A DNA stretch of 37,087 nt from Bacteroidales bacterium. Lineage in GTDB: Bacteria; Bacteroidota; Bacteroidia; Bacteroidales; DTU049. A program made the position numbers and the translations under genes. This document shows positions 24,401 through 32,336 of this stretch, piece after piece; within the stretch, counting starts at the first letter, position 1; each line of letters begins with the position of its first letter. The notes beneath the pieces were generated by a model. It did not search any database. It saw nothing but the letters and a program-made list of their open reading frames with translations, and was not told where the DNA came from. Location of the stretch: the NCBI GenBank assembly GCA_016937255.1, contig JAFGWG010000010.1, positions 1 through 37,087 on the forward strand, read 5' to 3'.

Positions 24401-26008
24401 ATGAAAATAGTATCCTTTGCAATAGTATTTCTTCTTTTTTCTTTCTGTGTTTTCTCACAAGATGTAAATGATTTGAAGATTAAAAAAATTGATGCCAAGC
24501 TAAGGCATGAAACTCCGGTGAAAAACACAGCTGCCATTGTGCAGGTTTTGGATTCCGCTATCGGTTATTCTTACAGTACTCACTGGGATGAGTCAACTAA
24601 GTCTGTCACAACAATTCGCCATTGGGAAGATGGAAGCCCTTATGAAATTATTTATTACGATTATAATGCTGGAACTAGCAGTTGGGACAATAGGGATAAG
24701 GTTCATATAAACTGGCACGACAGTGTGTATTATGCACAGGAAACTTGTTTTCCATGGAACTCTAACTTGCTTACTTGGAATCCAGACACCATGGCCGCCT
24801 ATAATTATGTGTATTATGAAAGTTGGCAGTTTTGGTTTCTTTACAGCGATGTAACATTTAGTAAATCATATGACTATAATACCAATCAATATACCAGTGG
24901 CAACAGATATCGCCCAGTTTTGTTGCATGACACCTTATACGAATATTTTTACGCAGACAATTATAATGTTTCAACTTTTCAATGGGATAATTCCGAAAAA
25001 CAGTCGTATACCTACGATGCAAACGGCATGCTCCAAACCCATCTTGATCAGAATTGGAATAGTAGTACATCATTATATGAAAATGATAATTATTCGAGCT
25101 ACGTATTTTCTGGAAGAAATTTACTTCAATCTACAGATCAAACTTGGGTACCCAACCAATGGATAAATGACGATAAAGACACATATACTTATGATGGCAA
25201 TAATAAAAGGTTGTCACATACCGATTTTGTCTGGAATAATGGCACCACCACATGGGATAGCAATTACAGATACCTTTATACATATTCGGGAAATTTACTA
25301 GAAGAAGAAATAACGCAAAGTTGGAATGGAAGTAGCTGGGATAATGATTATCGTAACGTTTATACACACGATGTTAATGGAAATGTCATTACAAGTCGTA
25401 ATGATGATTGGTCGGGCGGAGCATGGGTGTATTACAGAAAATATACCTACACATATGACGCCAATAATAATCGGCTAACCTCAATGAGGCAGTATTGGAA
25501 TGTAGGAACTACTTCTTGGGATAATGATTATAGAGAAACAAACACCTATAATATCAACAATGACGTTACGTATTATTTGAGAGAAGAATGGGACGCAGGA
25601 ACTACTTCTTGGGTAAACTATAGTAAACAAGATTATACGTATGATGCTAACCTAAACAACACCATGTATATATATGCAAGATGGAATATTTCTGGAAGTG
25701 CTTGGGATTATCAAACTAAGTATCTTTATTATTGGTCGCAATATGATGCCAATAGTGTTCAGGAAATGTTTGCCAGTCCTTTTAATGCATATCCTAATCC
25801 AAGCAATGGATTTGTAAAACTAGATTTAATGGGTAGTGAATTTCAAAACATCACCATTACCGATGCGCAGGGCAAAATCATAATGAATGAGCCGATAGAA
25901 GGTCAAAGCAGAGATATTAATCTTGGGTTTTACGGTAAGGGCTTGTATATTATTACCCTTAGTAATGATTATGGCGAGCATAGTGACAGGAAAATTTTAG
26001 TGCAGTAG
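24401..26008 (+). CDS. T9SS-secreted Trp-rich YD-like repeat protein (copy 2)
   Basis: This 535-residue paralogue of the preceding gene has a signal peptide (residues 1-20, ending VFSQ). The same N-terminal region follows: NTAAIVQVLDS, IRHWEDGSPYE, HINWHDS, PWNSNLLTWNPD. About eight Trp/Tyr repeats cover residues about 190-450 (SYTYDANGM, DTYTYDGNNKRL, YTYTYDANNNRLTS, QDYTYDANLNN). It ends in a T9SS type A sorting domain (AYPNPSNGFVKLDLM to GLYIITL). The YTYDxNxNR segments are the nearest to true YD repeats in the pair. The gene has its own promoter and terminator, so the two copies are separately controlled. A 17-nt identical stretch at 25504-25520 and 25597-25613, 93 bp apart, marks a later in-frame repeat. 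Function unknown; secretion is well supported. Confidence 0.87.
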   Translation: MKIVSFAIVFLLFSFCVFSQDVNDLKIKKIDAKLRHETPVKNTAAIVQVLDSAIGYSYSTHWDESTKSVTTIRHWEDGSPYEIIYYDYNAGTSSWDNRDKVHINWHDSVYYAQETCFPWNSNLLTWNPDTMAAYNYVYYESWQFWFLYSDVTFSKSYDYNTNQYTSGNRYRPVLLHDTLYEYFYADNYNVSTFQWDNSEKQSYTYDANGMLQTHLDQNWNSSTSLYENDNYSSYVFSGRNLLQSTDQTWVPNQWINDDKDTYTYDGNNKRLSHTDFVWNNGTTTWDSNYRYLYTYSGNLLEEEITQSWNGSSWDNDYRNVYTHDVNGNVITSRNDDWSGGAWVYYRKYTYTYDANNNRLTSMRQYWNVGTTSWDNDYRETNTYNINNDVTYYLREEWDAGTTSWVNYSKQDYTYDANLNNTMYIYARWNISGSAWDYQTKYLYYWSQYDANSVQEMFASPFNAYPNPSNGFVKLDLMGSEFQNITITDAQGKIIMNEPIEGQSRDINLGFYGKGLYIITLSNDYGEHSDRKILVQ

Positions 26009-26055
26009 AAATCTTTAGACTTTACGAGGTTATAAAACTTTAGAGATAAAAAAAT

Positions 26056-26084
26056 AAAAGGCCGCCGATATACGGCGACCTTTT
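26056..26084 (+). terminator. hairpin terminator after copy 2
   Basis: AAAAGGCCGCCG (26056-26067) pairs with CGGCGACCTTTT (26073-26084) with one C/A mismatch and a 5-nt loop. It lies about 50 nt after the stop codon. Confidence 0.85.
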
Positions 26085-26141
26085 CCCTCTTATCATCATA
26101 ACCACCACCACTATGAAAATTCCTCTCAAAAAAGGGTATAA

Positions 26142-26372
26142 TATCTTTGTTCTTTTCAACTTCCCACTTCAACTATCGGATTTTTCCGAAGTAAGCGTTG
26201 TCGCACTTTTGCAATCAATGAGTGTACTTAGAACTTTTGCTTTTAGAACAACTGCTTTTTCTCTCAAGCATGTTGTAAAGATAAACCAGCAGGAAAGGGA
26301 ATTTGACCTGAAATCTACCTGAAATGAAAAAAAATTAGGAATAGAAAACACCTATAGAAAGCAGGTGTTTTT
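26142..26372 (+). ncRNA. candidate small transcript between a -7 box and a terminator
   Basis: TATCTTTG at 26142-26149 is an exact -7 box, predicting a start near 26156. A perfect 9-bp terminator stem follows at 26345-26371, giving a transcript of about 215 nt. It includes a small hairpin, TCGGA/TCCGA at 26176-26189, and an imperfect 15-nt tandem repeat at 26228-26257. No -33 TTTG is evident. The only ORFs are unconvincing: one starts upstream of the promoter box, and its later ATG would give just 34 residues. It may be a small RNA or a decayed gene. Confidence 0.35.
26345..26371. terminator. perfect 9-bp hairpin terminator
   Basis: AAAACACCT (26345-26353) and AGGTGTTTT (26363-26371) pair perfectly around a 9-nt loop. 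On the minus strand it ends the yicC-gmk-ATP-grasp unit; on the plus strand it could end the candidate transcript from 26156. Confidence 0.8.
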
Positions 26373-26400
26373 ACTTATAAACACTGGCGGCCTTTCATTG

Positions 26401-28353
26401 TCAATCGCTTAAATAACGAATGATGTTTTTCTGCTGTTCAATTCGAATTAAAAAGGACTCTATTATTTTATCATATAAACGATCTCCAAGAAAAAGATCC
26501 TCGACACCTGCATCAATACTAGGATTGTCGTTAACCTCAATAACTAAAACTTCTCCATTTACCTCCTTCAAATCAACGCCATATAAACCATCGCCTATTA
26601 AAGAGGCTGCTTTAAGTGCTGTTTTCAAAACTGTAGCAGGCACCTCTTCAACAGAAAGTGTTTCAGACATTCCGGCCTCTTCGCCCTTTGCACCCTGCCA
26701 GTTATAAATTTGCCAATGATGATCAGACATATAATACTTACAAGCATATAACGCTCTATTGTCGAGTACTCCAATTCTCCAATCAAATTCAGAATATTTA
26801 TATTCCTGACAAATAATCATGTCAGATTTTTTAAATAATTTCAGAATAGATAAATGAGCATCTTCCGCATTATTAACTTTAATAACACCGAGTGAAAAAG
26901 CACTATCGGGTTGCTTAAGAACCAAAGGATAAAAAAATGTATCGCAATCAGATTGCCTGTAATAATTTTTGCTTAGGATAAAAGAATTCGGCGTCTGTAT
27001 TTTGTTTTGGCGAAATAATTCGTACTGATAAATTTTATTCGAACATCGCAATATTGACCATGGATCGTCAATCACTACCAGTCCTTCTGCATAAGCAAGT
27101 CTTGATAATTCATAAGTATGATTGTTTACCGTAGTTGTTTCCCTAATAAAAAGAGCATCAAACTCATTAATGCGATCGAAATCGTTTTTCCTAATAAATT
27201 CCAAATAAATGCCCTGCCTGTTAGCAGCTTGGTGAAATTTTTCCAATGCTTTTGCGCAAGAGGGGCTGTTTTCTTCCGCTGGATTTACCAAAATAGCCAA
27301 ATCGTAAATATAGGAAGGAAGTCTGGCTTTATTGAATCTTTTTTTGTCAAAATATATCCGTGCAAAGTGATTTACATACAGAAATTCATCCTCGCTGATT
27401 TTTCCTGGATTCAAGTTTTGAATTTTCCTAATGATCCAGTTATTATCAATTTTTATAAACTGTACACTAAGCAATGGCGACTCAAAAAGCTTATACAAGC
27501 GCATTGCCAATTTTTTGAATCCCCTTATTGGGCTATGCCCAAAGTAAATGTTTATGGTAAATCGGTCGACATTGATGTGTTTAAAAGAAGAATTTAATAG
27601 ATCCGACATTTCTGTGCTAATGGATCGAATAATATTGGTGCTGCTAAAATCGCGAATAGTTGCAACACTAGGTATTACTCGCTGACCACGCGCAGAAGCC
27701 AGTAAAGACACATAATAGCCATAACTTTGATAGTGATACGAACTGCACAAATTGAATATGCGCAAATTTGAGTCAGAATGATAAACGGATTTGCTGATAT
27801 ACTCTTTAACGGAAATTATTTCTGCGTTAATATTAGTAAACGAGTGGCTCCTTGGATGATTCATAACAATCAGGTTTTTAATACCAATTGTTTCTCCATA
27901 ATCAATTAATAATTCCATTTTTATACAATCCTCACCCGCAGTATAATAATCTTTTATATGTCGAACCTCTCTAAAACCCAACGATTTATACCATTTTAGC
28001 AAGGTGTCGTTTGTCGCTGATGCTTCCAAAACAACACTGCGTTTTCTCATTTCTCGTGCTTTGCCCAGCACTTCTTTTATTAGAAAGGCTCCCATTCCTT
28101 GGTGACGAAAATCAGGGTGAACAGCAACAGAGTAAATGCGCAAAGTATGTTTATAAACAAAAAGAATTATACTCCCCCCTGCTTCAACTTTGCCGTTTTT
28201 ACTTTCACAAATCCAGCATTGTTGAAATGAACTTTCAATGCTGTGAGTTAAATTTCTTCTATTGCTCCGTTGAAATTTTTCAAACGCAGATTCTTCCAGC
28301 ATTTCCAGAAAAGCTAGGTCACTTTTCTCAGCTAATCGAAGATTAAATTGCAT
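26401..28353 (-). CDS. GNAT acetyltransferase-RLAN-ATP-grasp fusion
   Basis: This 650-residue protein has three parts. Residues 1-150 are a GNAT acetyltransferase with the acetyl-CoA loop VAVHPDFRHQGMGAFLIKE and the later NDTLLKWYKSLGFREVRH. Residues about 155-345 look like the RimK-like ATP-grasp N-terminal (RLAN) domain (FNLCSSYHYQSYGYYVSLLASARGQRVIPS). Residues about 355-645 are a RimK-like ATP-grasp ligase: DAFFIRE-like LFIRETT, IDDPWSILRCSNKIYQYELF, PLVLKQPDSAFSLGV, and the metal site VIEVNDNPS with Glu606 and Asn608. ATP-grasp ligases of this class join an amino acid to a carboxylate using ATP; the GNAT part would acylate an amine. The product is unknown. It starts 21 bp after gmk and is probably in its operon. 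The family was noted in comparative surveys of amidoligases. Confidence 0.88.
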   Translation of the reverse strand: MQFNLRLAEKSDLAFLEMLEESAFEKFQRSNRRNLTHSIESSFQQCWICESKNGKVEAGGSIILFVYKHTLRIYSVAVHPDFRHQGMGAFLIKEVLGKAREMRKRSVVLEASATNDTLLKWYKSLGFREVRHIKDYYTAGEDCIKMELLIDYGETIGIKNLIVMNHPRSHSFTNINAEIISVKEYISKSVYHSDSNLRIFNLCSSYHYQSYGYYVSLLASARGQRVIPSVATIRDFSSTNIIRSISTEMSDLLNSSFKHINVDRFTINIYFGHSPIRGFKKLAMRLYKLFESPLLSVQFIKIDNNWIIRKIQNLNPGKISEDEFLYVNHFARIYFDKKRFNKARLPSYIYDLAILVNPAEENSPSCAKALEKFHQAANRQGIYLEFIRKNDFDRINEFDALFIRETTTVNNHTYELSRLAYAEGLVVIDDPWSILRCSNKIYQYELFRQNKIQTPNSFILSKNYYRQSDCDTFFYPLVLKQPDSAFSLGVIKVNNAEDAHLSILKLFKKSDMIICQEYKYSEFDWRIGVLDNRALYACKYYMSDHHWQIYNWQGAKGEEAGMSETLSVEEVPATVLKTALKAASLIGDGLYGVDLKEVNGEVLVIEVNDNPSIDAGVEDLFLGDRLYDKIIESFLIRIEQQKNIIRYLSD

Positions 28354-28374
28354 GGCTTTATATAGCTAAAATAA

Positions 28375-28935
28375 TTATTTTAAAAAAGACAAAATGGCCG
28401 CTTCGCTTTTATTAATGGCCAGGTCTAGTGAGTCGTTTATAATACTGATATCAAATTTTTCCTCAAAGCTCAACTCGAAAGAAGCTCTTTGCAAACGTTT
28501 TTGGATAGATTCTTCATTTTCCGTTTTTCTTTCTCTCAAGCGTTTTTCCAAAACATCAAGTGATGGTGTTTTTATAAAAATAGATAATGCATCATTGCCC
28601 AGAATCTCCTTTAACCGAACTCCTCCTTTAACATCTACATCAAAAACAACGGCTTTTTTTTCGGCCCAAACACGATTACACTCTGAGATAAGAGTTCCGT
28701 AATACACATCTTCATACACTTCTTCCCATTCTAAAAAAAGATCCTTTTCAATTTTTGTTTTAAAATCAAGAGCACTGATAAAGAAATAATCTTTGCCGTC
28801 TTTTTCATAATTTCTTGGTTTACGGCTGGTGGCAGAAATGCTAAATCCCAGCGGCAATCCTCTTTCTATGAGCTTATGCACTATAGTGGTTTTTCCTGAA
28901 CCACTTGGAGCCGAAAAGATGATGGCTTTTTGCAT
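28375..28935 (-). CDS. gmk: guanylate kinase
   Basis: Gmk phosphorylates GMP to GDP with ATP, a step in nucleotide synthesis, in the cytosol. The 186-residue length is usual. The P-loop is APSGSGKTT (residues 9-17). The GMP-binding region includes SATSRKPRNYEKDGKDYFF and EWEEVYEDVYYGT, and DVDVKGGVRLKE follows; the lid segment is RLRERKTENEESIQKRL. The ATG overlaps the yicC stop by 1 nt (TAATG), showing translational coupling. The GNAT-ATP-grasp gene follows 21 bp later. Confidence 0.97.
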   Translation of the reverse strand: MQKAIIFSAPSGSGKTTIVHKLIERGLPLGFSISATSRKPRNYEKDGKDYFFISALDFKTKIEKDLFLEWEEVYEDVYYGTLISECNRVWAEKKAVVFDVDVKGGVRLKEILGNDALSIFIKTPSLDVLEKRLRERKTENEESIQKRLQRASFELSFEEKFDISIINDSLDLAINKSEAAILSFLK

Positions 28936-29816
28936 TATAAAATATTTAAAACCTGTTCCTTAATTTTTTCCAATTCATCTTTCATTTCTACAACCATCTT
29001 TTGAATTTCAAAATGAGCTGCTTTATTGCCAAGAGTATTAATTTCGCGACCCATTTCCTGAGAAATAAAACTTAGTTTTTTCCCCGCTCCTTGTCTCCCT
29101 GCTTCAGAAACGCTTTGACGGAAATAGTTTATATGCTGAGCCAAACGAACTTTTTCTTCTGTGATATCTGCTTTTTCGAGATAATAAATCATTTCTTCTT
29201 CAAATCGCATAGGATTATATTCGGCTTTTTGCGGAAGTTTTTCAAGTTCCTTTACTATTTTCGTTCTTTGATGCTGAATGCGCTCTTCTTCAAATGCAGG
29301 AATTTGATTCAATTTTTCCTCAATAATTTCAGCGTGTTCAAGCAATTTCTTTTCAAGGGCTTCGCCTTCTTTTTCGCGAAAATCGACACAAGACGCGAGT
29401 GCAATATTTATATTTTCCAACAAAAACCTCCATTCTTCATCACTAAGTTCGTCGGAAGAGGGAAGAACTACATCGGGCATCTTCAGTACAAGCCCAAGCC
29501 AATCGGCAGGAGCATCAATATCCATTTTTTCTTTTAAAGATGTCAATTCATTATAATATTGTAGTGCTTTTGCCTCATTAACAGAGAAATTCCCTTTCCC
29601 TTCGGCAGCCTCTGCATTAATCATAATGTCAATTTTCCCTCTGTTCAGCACATTGGTAACCAATTGCCTGATTTCCTGCTCTTTTTCACGATATCGTTGT
29701 GGCATTTTAATGCTGATATCGCATTGTTTACTGTTGAGGGTACGGATTTGCACATTAATTATGGCATCATTGCTCTCATTTTGTGCTTTTCCAAATCCGG
29801 TCATTGATTGTAGCAT
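28935..29816 (-). CDS. yicC: YicC-family endoribonuclease/stress protein
   Basis: This 293-residue protein starts at the ATG at 29816, which gives the family's hallmark N terminus MLQSMTGFGKAQ. An upstream ATG at 29873 would add 19 unlike residues. The N-terminal YicC domain includes IRTLNSKQCDISIKMPQRYREKEQEIR. The C-terminal DUF1732 domain ends with GKKLSFISQEMGREINTLGNKA and a helical tail EMKDELEKIKEQVLNIL. YicC proteins have been reported as endoribonucleases involved in RNA decay. The gene overlaps gmk by 1 nt, the usual yicC-gmk pairing. In many Bacteroidota nadD follows gmk; here it does not. Confidence 0.93.
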   Translation of the reverse strand: MLQSMTGFGKAQNESNDAIINVQIRTLNSKQCDISIKMPQRYREKEQEIRQLVTNVLNRGKIDIMINAEAAEGKGNFSVNEAKALQYYNELTSLKEKMDIDAPADWLGLVLKMPDVVLPSSDELSDEEWRFLLENINIALASCVDFREKEGEALEKKLLEHAEIIEEKLNQIPAFEEERIQHQRTKIVKELEKLPQKAEYNPMRFEEEMIYYLEKADITEEKVRLAQHINYFRQSVSEAGRQGAGKKLSFISQEMGREINTLGNKAAHFEIQKMVVEMKDELEKIKEQVLNIL

Positions 29817-29893
29817 AGGTCTGAAATTTTGGTAAAAATATAAAATTATTGTTCTTCTTCTCTGTTTTAGCATACTTCTCTTTGGAGAAAAAG

Positions 29894-29922
29894 AAAACCC
29901 CTGCCGTGAAGCAAGGGTTTTT
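29894..29922 (-). terminator. hairpin terminator of the S46 peptidase gene
   Basis: AAAACCC (29894-29900) pairs with GGGTTTT (29915-29921), with an inner TGC/GCA pair after a C/A mismatch. On the minus strand the stem ends in a T-rich run. It lies 21 nt after the peptidase stop. Confidence 0.8.
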
Positions 29923-29942
29923 CAGCAAATATATTAATGCTT

Positions 29943-32165
29943 TTATTTTTCTTTCTTTGAAAAAGTCATTTCGTCAATAAGGTTTTGTGCTCCGGCAAAT
30001 TTGTCGATAACAAACATTACATAACGAATATCAACAGAAATGGTGCGTTGAACACTAGGTTCAAAATCGATATCCCCACTCATGCTTTCCCAGTTTCCAT
30101 CAAAAGCAATACCTATAAGTTCTCCTTTTCCATTGATAACTGGACTACCAGAGTTACCACCGGTAATGTCGTTATCAGAAAGAAAACAGGTATATAAAAC
30201 TCCATTTTCTGCATAAGGACCAAAGTCTTTTTCAGCATAGAGTTCTTTTAATTTAGGCTCAACAATAAACTCGTCAACCTTAGGATCTTCTTTTTCCATT
30301 ACACCAGCCAAAGTAGTGCGGAAATCATAATGTACTGCATCGGCAGGATAATAATCCTGAATTGTACCGTAAGTTAAACGAAGAGTACTATTGGCATCTG
30401 GATAGAAAACGCGCTCAGGTTGCATTTCTCTCATACCAGCAAGAAACAGACGACTTCCGTGGTTGATCTGATCTTCAACGCTTGAAATATTTCCATATAC
30501 ATTACGAATAGTTTCTACCATGCTCATAGTAATTTGCCAACCCGGATCTTCAGCTAAAACATCATACTGAGGGTTAGCAAGAAACGCACGAAGTTTTTCT
30601 TCATTCACAAAAATGCTTTCTGCAAAGACATAATCGCCCCATGCACGAAAACTGCCCTTGAATTTTTTTCCCTGCACATCTTTGAAAACAGATGGGTGCT
30701 GCTCTTGTGGAATATCGTTATAATACATTTCCATTAAAGCAACAAAGAGATCTTTATCAACACTCGCATTATAGTTTTTGAAATGATCTTCCAAAGAAGC
30801 ATCAAATATACTCGCCATACTTTTTATGCCGGCATTATATTTTTCTTTTTCTTTTTTTCCTGCTTCATCTTGTGCTTTCAAAGAACCATAAAGTTGGAAC
30901 ACGCCAAATGAGAAGTATATAAATTCTGGTCCCTGAAAAACAGCCTCTTCTAAATATTTAAGAGAAAGATTATATTTTTCAAGTTGTGAATAGCCCTGAG
31001 CTATTTCGTCAATACAGCCACCATATTTATCTTTACGCTTACTGTCTTTGTCAACCCAAGCTACAAACTCATCTTCAAGTGCCTTGCGCTCATCATATAC
31101 TTTCCAACGCTTAAGACCTTTGGTTTGTCCAATAAAATACTTCCAATAATTAGCTGTTTGAGCATATTTAGAAGCATATTGCAATTTGATTTTAGGATCA
31201 GCATTCATATATGAACGAATGATGTCGAGTTTCTTATCTCTAATTTTTACAACAGCAGGATTGCTTTCGTCCAATGCCAGTTTTACACCATGCGAAGTAA
31301 GATATCGTGTTGTTGTGCCAGGGAATCCCATAATCATTGAAAAATCACCTTTATGAACTCCATCAAGAGAAATGGGGAAATAATATTTGGGTTTCAGAGG
31401 AACATTTTCCTCGCTATATTTGGCTGGGTTTCCATCAGGATCAGTATAAATTCTGAACATGCTGAAGTCGCCAGTATGACGAGGCCACATCCAGTTGTCG
31501 GTATCGCCACCAAATTTCCCGATACTTGAAGGAGGAGCTCCTACTAAACGAACATCGAGATAAGTGATATAAACAAAAAGATAAAACTCGTTTCCATCAA
31601 AAAAGTCTTTTACGATAACATCGTATTTTCCTTTTTCACTGGCTTCTCTTTCAATTTTCTTTTTTGCAGCAGCAATTGTCTCCTGGCGTTCACCATCAGA
31701 CATATCGTCGTTTACATTTTCAAGAACCTGTTTTGTAACATCATCCATGCGAACTAAAATCGACATACTGAGATCTTCGTTTGCAAGTTCCTCTTTCTTG
31801 CTTTTCGCCCAAAATCCATCTGTTAGGTAATCGTGCTCAAGCGTACTATGTTGTTGAACAATATCAAATCCACAATGATGATTGGTTAATACCAATCCCT
31901 GGTCGCTAATGATTTCACCTGTACAGAAAAATCCTTCAGGAACCATCATTCCGCTTCCAAGACCAACCACAGCATCTTTCATACTGCTGTTATTGATGCT
32001 GTAAATTTGTTCTGCGGTCAATTGAAGACCTTTGTCTTTCATGGCTTCGTAATTCTTTTCGCCAAGAAACATGAGTAGCCACATTCCTTCATCAGGAGGA
32101 GTAGCCGCGAGCATTCCTTTAACCAAAATACCCAATAGTGTCAAAAATGCGAGTGTTCTTTTCAT
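29943..32165 (-). CDS. S46-family dipeptidyl-peptidase, DPP7-like
   Basis: This 740-residue exported peptidase has a signal peptide (residues 1-20). S46 enzymes release dipeptides from N termini of peptides in the periplasm, feeding amino-acid-using Bacteroidota. The N-terminal part has CTGEIISDQGLVLTNHHCGFD with His96/97. The C-terminal part has NSGSPVINGKGELIGIAFDGNW with Ser672 in GNSGSP. The residue 18 after the Ser, where P. gingivalis DPP11 has its acidic-specificity Arg673, is Gly690 in FDGNWESMSGD. That matches DPP7-type enzymes, which prefer hydrophobic residues at P1. FGGDTDNWMWPRHTGDFSMFRIY, holding the probable catalytic Asp, is also typical. The gene stands alone with its own promoter and terminator. 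Confidence 0.95.
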   Translation of the reverse strand: MKRTLAFLTLLGILVKGMLAATPPDEGMWLLMFLGEKNYEAMKDKGLQLTAEQIYSINNSSMKDAVVGLGSGMMVPEGFFCTGEIISDQGLVLTNHHCGFDIVQQHSTLEHDYLTDGFWAKSKKEELANEDLSMSILVRMDDVTKQVLENVNDDMSDGERQETIAAAKKKIEREASEKGKYDVIVKDFFDGNEFYLFVYITYLDVRLVGAPPSSIGKFGGDTDNWMWPRHTGDFSMFRIYTDPDGNPAKYSEENVPLKPKYYFPISLDGVHKGDFSMIMGFPGTTTRYLTSHGVKLALDESNPAVVKIRDKKLDIIRSYMNADPKIKLQYASKYAQTANYWKYFIGQTKGLKRWKVYDERKALEDEFVAWVDKDSKRKDKYGGCIDEIAQGYSQLEKYNLSLKYLEEAVFQGPEFIYFSFGVFQLYGSLKAQDEAGKKEKEKYNAGIKSMASIFDASLEDHFKNYNASVDKDLFVALMEMYYNDIPQEQHPSVFKDVQGKKFKGSFRAWGDYVFAESIFVNEEKLRAFLANPQYDVLAEDPGWQITMSMVETIRNVYGNISSVEDQINHGSRLFLAGMREMQPERVFYPDANSTLRLTYGTIQDYYPADAVHYDFRTTLAGVMEKEDPKVDEFIVEPKLKELYAEKDFGPYAENGVLYTCFLSDNDITGGNSGSPVINGKGELIGIAFDGNWESMSGDIDFEPSVQRTISVDIRYVMFVIDKFAGAQNLIDEMTFSKKEK

Positions 32166-32215
32166 ATTAATTTTTGTTTCAGATTATTTGCAGTTGTGTT
32201 TTTTCAATTGAAGCA

Positions 32216-32243
32216 CAAAAGTAGGCTTTCCTCAATAAATCAA
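32216..32243 (-). promoter_or_regulatory. promoter of the S46 peptidase gene
   Basis: The minus strand carries TACTTTTG (32223-32216), an exact TAnnTTTG match, with a TTG at 32243-32241 seventeen nt upstream. It lies about 50 nt before the ATG at 32165. Confidence 0.6.
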
Positions 32244-32336
32244 TGTATAAACTTGAGCCGACTGTGTACTGAATTCAGGAATCCATAAAAGGAAATCTAT
32301 TATATATGTGTTTATATTCATGTTTTGGCGAAAATT

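Noticed and set aside
26113-26322. 69-residue open frame on the plus strand
   Set aside because: It starts upstream of the TATCTTTG box that would drive it, and its sequence looks like chance. I list the stretch as a candidate small RNA instead.
27118-27597. 159-residue open frame antisense to the ATP-grasp fusion
   Set aside because: It is fully inside a well-supported gene on the other strand. Its amino-acid composition (Phe, Ile, Lys, Cys rich) is that of a reverse-complement shadow, and it has no domain or promoter.
29091-29537. 148-residue open frame antisense to yicC
   Set aside because: It is a Phe-rich shadow of a conserved gene.
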